DNA of 7,380 nt from Deltaproteobacteria bacterium (GCA_030643245.1 DAOWME010000154.1:1-7380); one strand, 5' to 3'. Positions 1 through 6,191 are shown, counted from the first letter of the stretch. The notes: generated from the letters alone by a model not told the origin. Numbers and translations are program-made.

Positions 1-2
1 TT

Positions 3-50
3 GTGTTCAATGCAATGAACGGAGAAGGCAGATGCCTTCATTTGTTCTAA
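3..50 (+). CDS. Possible 3' end of an upstream gene (partial)
   Basis: The frame starting at base 3 reads VFNAMNGEGRCLHLF and stops with TAA at 48-50, just as the ribosome binding site of the next gene begins. That would fit an upstream gene of the same operon running in from the left. The piece is too short to identify. A second frame, starting at base 2, is also open (CVQCNERRRQ and onward) into the ferredoxin gene, so the true frame is not certain. The hairpin at 24-39 could instead mean this is non-coding spacer. Confidence 0.2.
   Translation: MFNAMNGEGRCLHLF
24..47 (+). terminator. Possible hairpin terminator upstream of the ferredoxin gene
   Basis: GAAGGC (24-29) and GCCTTC (34-39) form a perfect 6-bp stem with an AGAT loop, followed by the moderately T-rich ATTTGTTCT. 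This is a weak candidate for an intrinsic terminator or an mRNA processing hairpin ahead of the oxidoreductase operon. The T tract is interrupted, so termination may be partial. Confidence 0.35.
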
Positions 51-60
51 AGGAGGCAAA

Positions 61-300
61 ATGGCCAAAGGTGAAATAGAAATCAATGAAAATTGTTGTT
101 TGGGATGTGGTTTCTGTGAGGAATTTTGCAGTCGGGGGTGCATTGAGATGACCGACAAGTTATCACTGTTGGGCTTGCCGTTACCTGCCGTTACGGCCCC
201 GGAGAAGTGCAACGCTTGCGGTATCTGTGGTTGGATGTGTCCCCACCTTGCCATTGAAGTATACAAGTATTCAGAGGACACACTCACAACCGCTGTCTAG
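61..300 (+). CDS. 2-oxoacid:ferredoxin oxidoreductase delta subunit (2x[4Fe-4S] ferredoxin)
   Basis: This 79-residue cytoplasmic ferredoxin-like subunit passes electrons from the catalytic alpha/beta core of a 2-oxoacid oxidoreductase to free ferredoxin. Two classic CxxCxxCxxxC motifs are visible: Cys13/16/19/23 and Cys50/53/56/60, the last followed by Pro61 as usual in bacterial-type ferredoxins. Extra cysteines (Cys12, Cys27) flank the first motif. The 22-residue spacing between the motifs and the length fit the KorD/VorD delta subunit. The start is well set by AAAGGAGG (49-56), 4 bases before ATG. It lies 14 bp upstream of the alpha subunit gene, so the two are almost certainly co-transcribed and act in one complex. 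The exact 2-oxoacid cannot be read from this subunit. Confidence 0.9.
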   Translation: MAKGEIEINENCCLGCGFCEEFCSRGCIEMTDKLSLLGLPLPAVTAPEKCNACGICGWMCPHLAIEVYKYSEDTLTTAV

Positions 301-314
301 AAAGGAGGTTCATC

Positions 315-1409
315 ATGGGCGAACGGATTCTTGTCCAGGGCAATGAGGCCATTGGGCGAGGGGCATTGGCGGCAGACTGTCGTGCTTTCTTTGGCTACCC
401 GATAACCCCTCAAAATGAAGTGATCGAATGGTTTGCGAGAGAATTTCCAAAACATGGGCGTGTCTTCCTGCAGTCAGCATCAGAGACGGGGTCGATCAAC
501 ATGCTCACCGGCGGGGCCATGACCGGAGTGAGAGCGATGACCTCTACATCGAGCCCGGGCTGGGCCTTGATGCAAGAGGGCCTCAGCAACCTCACAACTG
601 CGGAGCTTCCATGCGTTATCGTTGAAGTGCAACGGGGCTGGAACACGACACGTCACTCTCAAACCACATATAAATCAGCCACGACCGGCGGGGGCTTCGG
701 CGATTACCGGACCATTGTCCTGGCGCCCGACTCGGTTCAGGAACTCCACGATCTGCTCCAGCTTGCCTTCTACCTGGCGGATAAGTATCGGAATCCGGTG
801 GTGATGTTAAGCGACGCGATCCTCGGCCAGATGATGGAGATCCTGGAATTGAAGACGCTGGATTTCGGGCCTTTGCCTGAAAAGGATTGGGCGTTGAAAG
901 GGAAAGCGGCGCATAAAGACGGTAAGAAACGGTTCACTCCCATAGCTTACGGTATGATCCCGACCCAGAGACACCCCACCCTAATCAGCTTCTTGGAATC
1001 CTATAAGAATAAGATAAAGGAAATGGAAAAAGAGGTGAGGTATGCGACTGATCAACTGGAGGACGCTGAGCTTATTCTGGTGGCCTTCGGATACGTGGCG
1101 CGCGTTTGTCAAGAAGCAATGCTTCGGAGCCGCGCCAAAGGTTTCAAAGTGGGAATGATCCGCCCGATAACCCTCTGGCCCTTCCCCACCCAGATTATTA
1201 AAGAAAAAGCCGCTACCGAAGCCGATTTCCTCGTTGTAGAGGACAATCTGGGACAGATGGTTGATGATGTAAGGGTGGCCGTAGAAGGACGCGCCCAACC
1301 CCACTTACTGAGTTGCCTGGCCCGTCACTTGCCTGGCGAGGAAGGGGCGATCTATCCCGAGGCGGTGGTCGAGAAAATAGAAAACCTACTGAAGGAGAGG
1401 GGAAAATGA
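315..1409 (+). CDS. 2-oxoacid:ferredoxin oxidoreductase alpha subunit (VorB/KorA-like)
   Basis: This is the alpha subunit (364 aa) of a thiamine-diphosphate enzyme that oxidatively decarboxylates a 2-oxoacid to acyl-CoA and reduces ferredoxin. The N-terminal pyrimidine-binding domain is clear: GYPITPQNE at 27-35, then QSASETGSI near 53-61, whose Glu57 aligns with the Glu that contacts thiamine in pyruvate:ferredoxin oxidoreductase. TSSSPG-type and MQEG motifs follow at about 78-89. The C-terminal transketolase-like domain begins near residue 250 (GMIRPITLWPFP at about 280-291). The length matches separate alpha subunits with no fused gamma domain. The loop after VIVEVQRG (101-108) reads WNTTRHSQ, whereas most VorB proteins, as I recall them, have a glycine-rich GPGLGT stretch, so the substrate is uncertain. 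AAAGGAGG (301-308) sets the start. The end overlaps the beta gene by ATGA, which implies coupled translation. Branched-chain 2-oxoacid, 2-oxoglutarate or an aryl 2-oxoacid are all possible substrates. Confidence 0.9.
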   Translation: MGERILVQGNEAIGRGALAADCRAFFGYPITPQNEVIEWFAREFPKHGRVFLQSASETGSINMLTGGAMTGVRAMTSTSSPGWALMQEGLSNLTTAELPCVIVEVQRGWNTTRHSQTTYKSATTGGGFGDYRTIVLAPDSVQELHDLLQLAFYLADKYRNPVVMLSDAILGQMMEILELKTLDFGPLPEKDWALKGKAAHKDGKKRFTPIAYGMIPTQRHPTLISFLESYKNKIKEMEKEVRYATDQLEDAELILVAFGYVARVCQEAMLRSRAKGFKVGMIRPITLWPFPTQIIKEKAATEADFLVVEDNLGQMVDDVRVAVEGRAQPHLLSCLARHLPGEEGAIYPEAVVEKIENLLKERGK

Positions 1410-2164
1410 TAAAGGAATGGTTTGCCGGAACACCACGGCTCTGGGTACGTGCCCCTGTGCCGATAGTCTTTTGTCCAGGATGCCAGCATGCAAGCGCACT
1501 CAAGATACTGTGTGAGCTTGTAGATGAGATGGGCATCGAGGGGGACACGATATTGATGGCAGGCGTGGGTTGTTCTACGATGTCGGCGATGCTGGTTGAT
1601 TTTGACGCGGGGATAACTGCCCACGGTCGTCCCTGTGATGCCGCTTCCGCGGTAAAGCGCATTCTCGGGGAGAAGACGGTAATGGTTACGTGGCAGGGTG
1701 ATGGGGATGCTTTTGCCATCGGCACCGAACCGACGTTACATGCCGCTGCCCGAGGTGAGAAGATCACCACCATCATGGTAAACAACGGTAATTACGGGAC
1801 CACCGGGGGGCAACTCGCTCCGACGACGATCATGGGGCAGGTGACCACGACCTCGCCCGAAGGTAGAGCCGAGCCCCAGGGCTACCCCATCGCTGTTGCC
1901 GAACTTTTAGCCAACTTAAGAGGCGTGGCATACTCTGCTCGGGGTGCTCTCACAAGCGCCGCCAATTACCAGCGCACCAAGCGGTATATGAAGACGGCAC
2001 TGCAAAAGCAAATAGATGGCGTTGGGTACAGTTTTCTCGAGATTCTCTCTACCTGCCCGCCCAATTGGGGCCTGTCACCCCTGGACAGTATCAAGTGGAT
2101 AGAAGAGAAGATGATACCCGAGTTCCCTTTAGGAGAGTTCAAGAATGTCGATCGAATTGCATGA
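1406..2164 (+). CDS. 2-oxoacid:ferredoxin oxidoreductase beta subunit (TPP-binding, VorA/KorB-like)
   Basis: This 252-residue beta subunit binds thiamine diphosphate and the [4Fe-4S] cluster next to it. Visible motifs are FCPGCQH at 22-28 (Cys23, Cys26), GVGC at 53-56 (Cys56), and the TPP/Mg motif GDGDAFAIG at 98-106 followed by NNGNYGTTGGQ at 126-136. Cys217 (STCPPN) is the likely fourth cluster ligand. The C-terminus (EFPLGEFKN) looks complete for the family. An upstream in-frame ATG exists at 1313, but its 31 extra codons lie inside the alpha gene. The start at 1406 has GGAGAGG before it and gives the ATGA overlap with alpha. With delta and alpha it forms three of the four subunits expected. 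No gamma subunit (about 180 aa, with a GGQG motif) follows. Confidence 0.92.
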   Translation: MIKEWFAGTPRLWVRAPVPIVFCPGCQHASALKILCELVDEMGIEGDTILMAGVGCSTMSAMLVDFDAGITAHGRPCDAASAVKRILGEKTVMVTWQGDGDAFAIGTEPTLHAAARGEKITTIMVNNGNYGTTGGQLAPTTIMGQVTTTSPEGRAEPQGYPIAVAELLANLRGVAYSARGALTSAANYQRTKRYMKTALQKQIDGVGYSFLEILSTCPPNWGLSPLDSIKWIEEKMIPEFPLGEFKNVDRIA

Positions 2165-2213
2165 AGGCATTCACAGGGGGACAATGGGACAATGGGGTCA
2201 AATCTACTATTGA
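2145..2213 (+). pseudogene. Aborted 22-codon reading frame where the gamma subunit would start
   Basis: An AGGAG at 2131-2135 sits 9 bases before ATG 2145, inside the last codons of the beta gene. This is the arrangement expected for a translationally coupled next subunit. The frame begins MSIELHEGIHRG and ends at TGA 2211-2213, within repeat-like sequence. I cannot match these residues to the gamma family. The reading as a gamma gene cut off by insertion or deletion rests on operon position only, and a chance ATG is possible. Confidence 0.25.
2178..2193 (+). repeat. Tandem direct repeat of GGGACAAT
   Basis: Two perfect head-to-tail copies of GGGACAAT occupy 2178-2185 and 2186-2193, directly followed by a third GGG and the hairpin at 2195-2216. 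Similar GGGGTCA-type motifs occur, from memory, near small transposase genes in related anaerobes, but no transposase is present here. Confidence 0.6.
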
Positions 2214-2216
2214 CCC
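2195..2216. repeat. 7-bp inverted repeat (GGGTCAA / TTGACCC)
   Basis: GGGTCAA (2195-2201) and TTGACCC (2210-2216) are perfectly complementary around an 8-base loop. It lies 30 bp past the beta stop codon and could form a hairpin in the oxidoreductase transcript. No T tract follows, so it is a poor intrinsic terminator. It may instead be part of mobile-element debris or a stabilising 3' end structure. Confidence 0.5.
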
Positions 2217-2317
2217 ATGAAAGGTAAAATGTTATAGATTGCAACATGTTACGGCCACTTAGAATAGAATATGCAACGGGCTGTATGAATTGACCTGATT
2301 GCGAACGGGATTGCGAC

Positions 2318-2508
2318 AGTTAGGGGCGAGGCCGAAATAACTTCCTCAAGTTGTCGCTCAGATTTAGGTCAAATTTGGTCGATCTGAAAATATAAAACCA
2401 CAAGAATAGTCTTACCTATTTCGAGGATTTTGTGTTTGAAGATCGGTCAAAGATGGCCTGAAGATGAGATGTACAAATGGGGAAGTTATTTCGGCCTCGC
2501 CCCTAACT
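2318..2508. mobile_element. About 190-bp imperfect palindrome with perfect 28-bp ends (MITE-like)
   Basis: Bases 2318-2345 are the exact reverse complement of 2481-2508 (28 bp; outer ends AGTTAGGGGC and GCCCCTAACT). Inward, the arms stay roughly colinear but diverged: GGTCAAATTTGG...CGATCT near 2368-2386 mirrors the sequence near 2439-2456, with a net register shift of only about 1 base. The centre lies near 2413. No protein is encoded inside. The size, terminal inverted repeats and lack of coding fit a miniature inverted-repeat element or two converging copies of one sequence. No clear target-site duplication is visible. A copy elsewhere in the genome would settle it. Confidence 0.6.
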
Positions 2509-2597
2509 CAGTTCCAACATATTCATGCGTCAGGGCTGTTCCAAAACGATTTGACAAGAACCATTACCACAAACCAACCCATTTCGGACGTGAACGA

Positions 2598-3314
2598 ATG
2601 ACTCAAGAGATATCAATACTTATAGCGTTCAGTGCAGGGATATTGACCTTTTTTTCCCCCTGCACATTTCCCCTCATCCCCTCTTATATATCTTTTATAA
2701 CGGGCTGTTCCATAAACGAGCTGTTGGATGAAAAAGTGCAGAGAACAAGGGGCGAGCACCTGAGGAGTATCTTTTGGGAAACACTCCTCTTTGTCGCGGG
2801 GTTTACACTGGTATTCACTGCACTGGGAGCATCCGCGACTTACCTCGGTAATTTCCTTCTTGACAACAAGAAGATCATCGGGATGGTAGGGGGTATAATC
2901 ATTATCCTTTTCGGGATCCACCTGATGGGGATCTTCAAGATAAAGTACCTTGAATATGAGAAGAGGTTTCATCTGAAATATAAACCTACCAACCTTTTCG
3001 GCTCATTGATCATTGGGATGACATTTGCTATTGGGTGGACACCGTGCATCGGCCCCATATTGGGGGGGATGTTAACATACGCTGCCATGCAGGGGACCGT
3101 TTATCAGGGGATATTGCTCCTGAGCGTTTATTCCCTTGGACTTGGTGTCCCCTTTCTCCTTACCGGTCTCTGCATAGGTACGTTTTTCAGTTCTTTTCAA
3201 AAACTGATGAGGTATTCGAGGGCCATATCCATAGCAAGCGGTCTCTTGCTTATAGGTGTCGGCGTCCTCATTATGACGGACAACCTCAACATAGTGCAGG
3301 ATATCTTCGTTTAG
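2598..3314 (+). CDS. ccdA: Cytochrome c biogenesis protein CcdA (thiol:disulfide transmembrane electron carrier)
   Basis: This inner-membrane protein (238 aa) carries reducing equivalents from cytoplasmic thioredoxin to periplasmic thiol proteins, as in cytochrome c maturation or disulfide reduction. The two signature prolyl-cysteine motifs are present: FFSPCTFPLIPSY with Cys22 in helix 1 and GWTPCIGPILGG with Cys150 in helix 4. About six hydrophobic helices are visible, near residues 5-35, 60-85, 93-113, 133-160, 170-195 and 208-228, arranged as two repeats of three. The length is normal for the family. I chose ATG 2598 because the family begins right at helix 1. It has no strong ribosome binding site. 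A TTG at 2430 would add 56 residues, mostly encoded by the palindrome arm, and is unlikely. No thioredoxin-like or cytochrome partner is next to it. Confidence 0.9.
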   Translation: MTQEISILIAFSAGILTFFSPCTFPLIPSYISFITGCSINELLDEKVQRTRGEHLRSIFWETLLFVAGFTLVFTALGASATYLGNFLLDNKKIIGMVGGIIIILFGIHLMGIFKIKYLEYEKRFHLKYKPTNLFGSLIIGMTFAIGWTPCIGPILGGMLTYAAMQGTVYQGILLLSVYSLGLGVPFLLTGLCIGTFFSSFQKLMRYSRAISIASGLLLIGVGVLIMTDNLNIVQDIFV

Positions 3315-3336
3315 GGGCTGTTGCAACGTGCCCCTA
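3312..3336 (+). terminator. Hairpin overlapping the ccdA stop codon
   Basis: TAGGGGC (3312-3318, including the TAG stop) pairs perfectly with GCCCCTA (3330-3336) around an 11-base loop that contains the palindrome GTTGCAAC. The following TTATAGG is only slightly T-rich, so it may attenuate rather than stop transcription into the FmdB gene. Confidence 0.4.
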
Positions 3337-3393
3337 TTATAGGTTTCCATATATGAAGTATGCCGATTTGGCAAAGGAAAGGAGGGGATATAT

Positions 3394-3609
3394 ATGCCGA
3401 TCTACGAATACAGATGCGGGAAATGTAACCATGTATTTGAAGAGCTTCAGAAGATAGGTGAGGGGAATGAAAACGTTGTCTGCCCTGTGTGCAAGGAAAC
3501 GCACCCTGACAGGTTGCTATCATGCTGCAATTCCTTGGGGGGGACTGAGGGTTCATCCTTTGACTCAATACCATCGTCCCCGTCATGTAATTCCGGCGGA
3601 TTTTCGTGA
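3394..3609 (+). CDS. FmdB family zinc ribbon protein
   Basis: This is a small (71 aa) cytoplasmic protein of the FmdB/zinc-ribbon-8 family. It opens with the signature MPIYEYRCGKCNHVFE and carries two zinc-binding pairs, Cys8/Cys11 and Cys30/Cys33 (CPVC). The tail has CysCys at 44-45 and a Ser/Gly-rich end with Cys65, as often seen in this family. Its biochemical role is not established. The name comes from a proposed regulator of formamidase genes, and the fold suggests nucleic-acid or protein binding. GGAGGGG at 3381-3387 sets the start. It lies 79 bp downstream of ccdA on the same strand, with a weak hairpin between, so it may be co-transcribed or have its own promoter. Confidence 0.88.
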   Translation: MPIYEYRCGKCNHVFEELQKIGEGNENVVCPVCKETHPDRLLSCCNSLGGTEGSSFDSIPSSPSCNSGGFS

Positions 3610-3623
3610 GCCCAGTAACCTGA

Positions 3624-3643
3624 ACCGCAGTATGCGGTCTTGT
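3624..3643 (+). terminator. Short hairpin after the FmdB gene
   Basis: ACCGCA (3624-3629) and TGCGGT (3633-3638) form a perfect 6-bp stem with a 3-base GTA loop, 14 bases past the FmdB stop and followed by CTTGT. It is a plausible weak intrinsic terminator for the rightward genes. The T tract is poor. Confidence 0.35.
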
Positions 3644-3648
3644 AAGAA

Positions 3649-3693
3649 AGGGGGGGGGACATGTAATCCATATTCCTACAGGTCTCTCCCCCT
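3649..3693 (-). terminator. Strong hairpin terminating the leftward operon (possibly bidirectional)
   Basis: A run of nine G (3650-3658) plus AC pairs with GTCTCTCCCCC (3682-3692), extended by an A-T pair at 3649/3693. After one mismatch there is an inner 4-bp stem (TGTA 3662-3665 / TACA 3677-3680). On the minus strand the hairpin is followed by TTTCTTACA, and it begins about 30 bases past the stop of the BcrB-like gene, as expected for an intrinsic terminator. On the plus strand two G-T wobbles replace mismatches, so the RNA hairpin would be even more stable, but no T tract follows. Confidence 0.55.
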
Positions 3694-3722
3694 ATCCTCT
3701 TGAGCACATCTTACCCGCCCAA

Positions 3723-4955
3723 TTACTTCCTTGCTTCGAGTATCTCAAACAGGGAATCCAATGTATCCTTTACCTGTTCGTCAGAGTAAGTCCTCGGATC
3801 AATAAAATCCGTTTCAAAGATAGCGCCGGGAACTCCGAGGTCATCAAAGATCCCCTGTTTGATATCGTATTGTCCCATGGAGGCCATACGACAACTCCTG
3901 TTTGAGTGGAAGACAACGCCGTCTACGCTGAATTCCTTTACGAGCCGCTTGTACAGTTCAGTGAGATTGGGAACGCCCGATGTGAGAATCGGGTTGGCCA
4001 CGTACCTCTCCGCAAGTCCTTCAAAGGGTCTCGAAATATCGATCCTTCCACCAAAGGCTGTCGCATAGACGTCAGCTACAACGACCCCTCCCTTCTCTTC
4101 CATATATCTGAACAGCCTGAGATTGTACCACACAGGAAAGAGGTCCCACAAGAGACGATATTTCTCATTGGGCACGGCCGGCACCTTCTTTTCTGCAAGC
4201 GCCTTTATCTCATCGCAGAATTCCCGATAAAATTCAGTAGATTCTCTCTTCCCTGCGAGTGTGACAAGGGGAAACATATTGGTGAATATTTCAACCGGGC
4301 TAACCGGGGAAGGTATCGTCTTTCTGAGATCCCCCACTTCCATAAACAGCTTGCTGGCTTCATCCGAATACCCCAGGACCTCTTTAAACCTGTCAATGTC
4401 GAATTTGTTCCCCGAGTGTTCTTCAACAAACTCCACCAGTTCTCTCAGTTGATCGGCGAAATACTTGACCTGATAGGAAGTGACCTCATCATCTATAGGG
4501 AGCGCGGCATCCACAACATACAATGGAACATTGTAGTGTCGAGCCAATACCTCCCACCACTTGGTCATTGACAGGCAGGCGTGTTCAGTGGCGATCAACA
4601 TATCAGGCTCCGGTAGCCCTTTACCCATAAACGGGCCCTTATCAAGGTATATTGAACCAAAACTGTTCAGCGCATAGCTACATAGATCGGGTGAAAAACC
4701 CTTTGCCTCCGCTTCGGCGCAGAACTCCGCGGACAATTTCCTTGCCGAGCACATGGTGGCATAGTTCTCCGGATACAAGGGGAAAACATCTAATGCATAG
4801 CAAACTTCAACGGGGGCCACGGATGTCAGCCATGCCACAGGTTTCTTCTCCGCCTTTACCACAGCGGATTCCTTGTAATAGTCGTCCATCAGTTTACCCA
4901 ATTTTCCGGCAGTCTTCAGCCTCTTTTTTACCTTGGCAGATTTCTTCTCGCTCAT
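3723..4955 (-). CDS. 2-hydroxyacyl-CoA dehydratase / benzoyl-CoA reductase family subunit, BcrB/HgdA-like
   Basis: This is a 410-residue cytoplasmic iron-sulfur protein of the family that includes BcrB of ATP-dependent benzoyl-CoA reductase and HgdA of 2-hydroxyglutaryl-CoA dehydratase. These enzymes use low-potential electrons from an ATP-driven activator to form a ketyl radical on a CoA thioester. Family marks are VAPVEVCYALDVFPLYPEN (47-64), DLCSYALNSFG (90-100), ACLSMTKWWE (126-135) and FHSNRSCRMASMGQYD (349-364). Cys92, Cys127 and Cys355 are the expected three ligands of the [4Fe-4S] cluster. A longer frame could start at TTG 5006, but ATG 4955 has AAAGGA and AGGAG just upstream and gives the usual lysine-rich N-terminus. 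It lies 61 bp after the BcrC-like gene, in the same C-then-B order as bcrCB of Thauera. No activator ATPase is nearby. Substrate unknown. Confidence 0.85.
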   Translation of the reverse strand: MSEKKSAKVKKRLKTAGKLGKLMDDYYKESAVVKAEKKPVAWLTSVAPVEVCYALDVFPLYPENYATMCSARKLSAEFCAEAEAKGFSPDLCSYALNSFGSIYLDKGPFMGKGLPEPDMLIATEHACLSMTKWWEVLARHYNVPLYVVDAALPIDDEVTSYQVKYFADQLRELVEFVEEHSGNKFDIDRFKEVLGYSDEASKLFMEVGDLRKTIPSPVSPVEIFTNMFPLVTLAGKRESTEFYREFCDEIKALAEKKVPAVPNEKYRLLWDLFPVWYNLRLFRYMEEKGGVVVADVYATAFGGRIDISRPFEGLAERYVANPILTSGVPNLTELYKRLVKEFSVDGVVFHSNRSCRMASMGQYDIKQGIFDDLGVPGAIFETDFIDPRTYSDEQVKDTLDSLFEILEARK

Positions 4956-4962
4956 TTTACGA

Positions 4963-4973
4963 TCCTTTCTCCT
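4963..4973 (-). promoter_or_regulatory. Ribosome binding site that fixes the BcrB-like start
   Basis: On the minus strand AGGAGAAAGGA precedes ATG 4955 by 7 bases, giving two overlapping Shine-Dalgarno matches. This favours 4955 over the in-frame TTG at 5006. Confidence 0.7.
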
Positions 4974-5016
4974 TTCAAAGGTTCTAAGAAAGTTGGCGCA
5001 CCTCAACAGACAGACT

Positions 5017-6123
5017 TTAGCCCATCATCTCTAAAAATGCCTGCACCCTGGTCTTAAATTGTCCCTCTTCACCCATTCTGTCTTCTGTTTCGAGATAGAG
5101 AAAAGGTATGTCATTTTTTTGCAGCATATCCCTCATGTACGGGTACTCGAATAGATGGGTGTCACAATACTTTTGTACAATAGAGATTACCCCCTGCACT
5201 CTGTATTCTTTGACATCTTCTATTAGTCTGTACAACCTCTCATCTGAGGGGTGTTTGCACGGGCATGTAATCTTCATCTGGTAGCGGTCCGCCAGGGCTC
5301 GTATGGGGTCCGACGCCGGTTGCGTAAGATCCCGGAAATAACGTCTCCCTATGCAAAGATCATCAGCCACAACATTTCCACCTACATCTTCTATCATCTT
5401 GAGCACATTCACATCCTCGAAGGTTGAGCCTGAAACCATAAGACGTATCTTTCCATCCCCTGAAGGCTTGGACGAGGCCAGTTTCGCCTTCAGCGCAGAA
5501 AGCATTTCATTATACTCTTCCTTTGGGGTTACAAAACCAGCCTTTACGACCTGGTAGAACTCGCTTCCCGAAAGAGGGGGGTTGTCTGCTTTCTTCATCT
5601 CGTATAGTTCGTTGAGCAGCTGGCGGCTTTTATTATATATTTCGATAGAACGATTTATGGAATCATCGTCTATCTTTTTACCGGTGAATTCTTCTAACTT
5701 CGACCGCAGATCTCTAAACTCCTCAGTAAGACAGTCTCTGGCTGACTCAGTCCGCTTCGATGGTGCGCCAATGAAAGCCGTGAAAGGGATATTGATATTT
5801 TTTGCCCAGATGCCCAGCATCTTCCTGGTAATATCACAGGTCTTTGAGATCACTATCCCATCCAGGTAGTCGTAGACTCCTTTTAAACCCTGATCGAGAC
5901 AGCTTCTGGCAAATGCGCATATAAAGGTCTGGAGATGCGCGTCTGCAAGACTTACCGTATCCAGGGAACCCAATACCCGCACGGGTATTATACCGGCAGC
6001 ACTTATCAGCTCTTCCGGGACATAACCGCAGAAATAACCGAAGACCTTCTTGCCGTCCTTCTTCCATTGGCCAGCTATCTGATGACGGTTTGAGTACTTT
6101 TCTTGGAAATCTGCAATCATCAT
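5017..6123 (-). CDS. 2-hydroxyacyl-CoA dehydratase / benzoyl-CoA reductase family subunit, BcrC/HgdB-like
   Basis: This 368-residue protein is the likely partner of the BcrB-like subunit, forming a heterodimer with one [4Fe-4S] cluster per subunit. Family marks are GYFCGYVPEELISAAGIIPVR (29-49), HLQTFICAFARSCLD (63-77), DGIVISKTCDITR (88-100), a second Rossmann-like half starting IRLMVSGSTFED (226-237), and VQKYCDTHLFEYP (316-328). Cys69 or Cys75, Cys96 and Cys320 are the likely cluster ligands. Further cysteines occur at 32, 131, 257, 287 and 289. The CGYVPEE/AAG region and the TCD motif look closer to BcrC than to HgdB, but this is by eye. AAAGGA at 6131-6136 sits 7 bases before ATG 6123, and a second ATG follows at once. 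It lies 68 bp after the radical SAM gene. Real substrate could be an aryl-CoA, a 2-hydroxyacyl-CoA or something else. Confidence 0.85.
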   Translation of the reverse strand: MMIADFQEKYSNRHQIAGQWKKDGKKVFGYFCGYVPEELISAAGIIPVRVLGSLDTVSLADAHLQTFICAFARSCLDQGLKGVYDYLDGIVISKTCDITRKMLGIWAKNINIPFTAFIGAPSKRTESARDCLTEEFRDLRSKLEEFTGKKIDDDSINRSIEIYNKSRQLLNELYEMKKADNPPLSGSEFYQVVKAGFVTPKEEYNEMLSALKAKLASSKPSGDGKIRLMVSGSTFEDVNVLKMIEDVGGNVVADDLCIGRRYFRDLTQPASDPIRALADRYQMKITCPCKHPSDERLYRLIEDVKEYRVQGVISIVQKYCDTHLFEYPYMRDMLQKNDIPFLYLETEDRMGEEGQFKTRVQAFLEMMG

Positions 6124-6191
6124 TGTTCAATCCTTTCTTGATAGGTTTACGTTAAAACATACCTAAGTTGCAACCTGGAATCTCGAAGGAC

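Larger units (their letters stand above)
2165..2597. other. Gene-poor scar between the oxidoreductase operon and ccdA
   Basis: These 433 bases hold no convincing gene. They contain the tandem GGGACAAT repeat, the GGGTCAA hairpin, the large palindrome, and a partial local duplication (ATTGCGA at 2300s, twice within 15 bases, left of the palindrome). The flank 2509-2597 includes TTGACA at 2551-2556, but no recognisable -10 box lies 16-18 bases on. The ccdA promoter must lie here or within the palindrome, but I cannot place it. Confidence 0.6.

Noticed and set aside
1313..1405. Upstream start for the beta subunit
   Set aside because: It lies inside the alpha gene and adds a 31-residue arginine/glycine-rich stretch unlike the family. 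ATG 1406 has a good ribosome binding site and the usual ATGA overlap.
2318..2508. Palindrome as an integron attC site, because of the GTTAGGG and CCCTAAC ends
   Set aside because: attC sites run RYYYAAC at the left to GTTRRRY at the right. Here the order is inverted on both strands, the seventh base does not fit, and no integrase or cassette gene is nearby.
2551..2579. TTGACA as the -35 box of a ccdA promoter
   Set aside because: The hexamer is perfect, but at 17-bp spacing the -10 position reads CCAACC, and no alternative TATAAT-like box fits.
2430..2597. A 56-residue N-terminal extension of CcdA from TTG 2430
   Set aside because: The family starts at the first membrane helix, and the extension is largely the right arm of the palindrome read as protein.
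3906..4571. A 221-codon open frame on the + strand
   Set aside because: It is antisense to the BcrB-like gene, has no ribosome binding site and no recognisable motif. It is a by-product of the real gene's codon pattern.
3320..6173. GTTGCAAC palindrome at 3320-3327 and again near 6166-6173 as a shared operator
   Set aside because: Only two 8-bp copies, one in a hairpin loop and one in the spacer between the radical SAM and BcrC-like genes. This is too little to claim a regulatory site.
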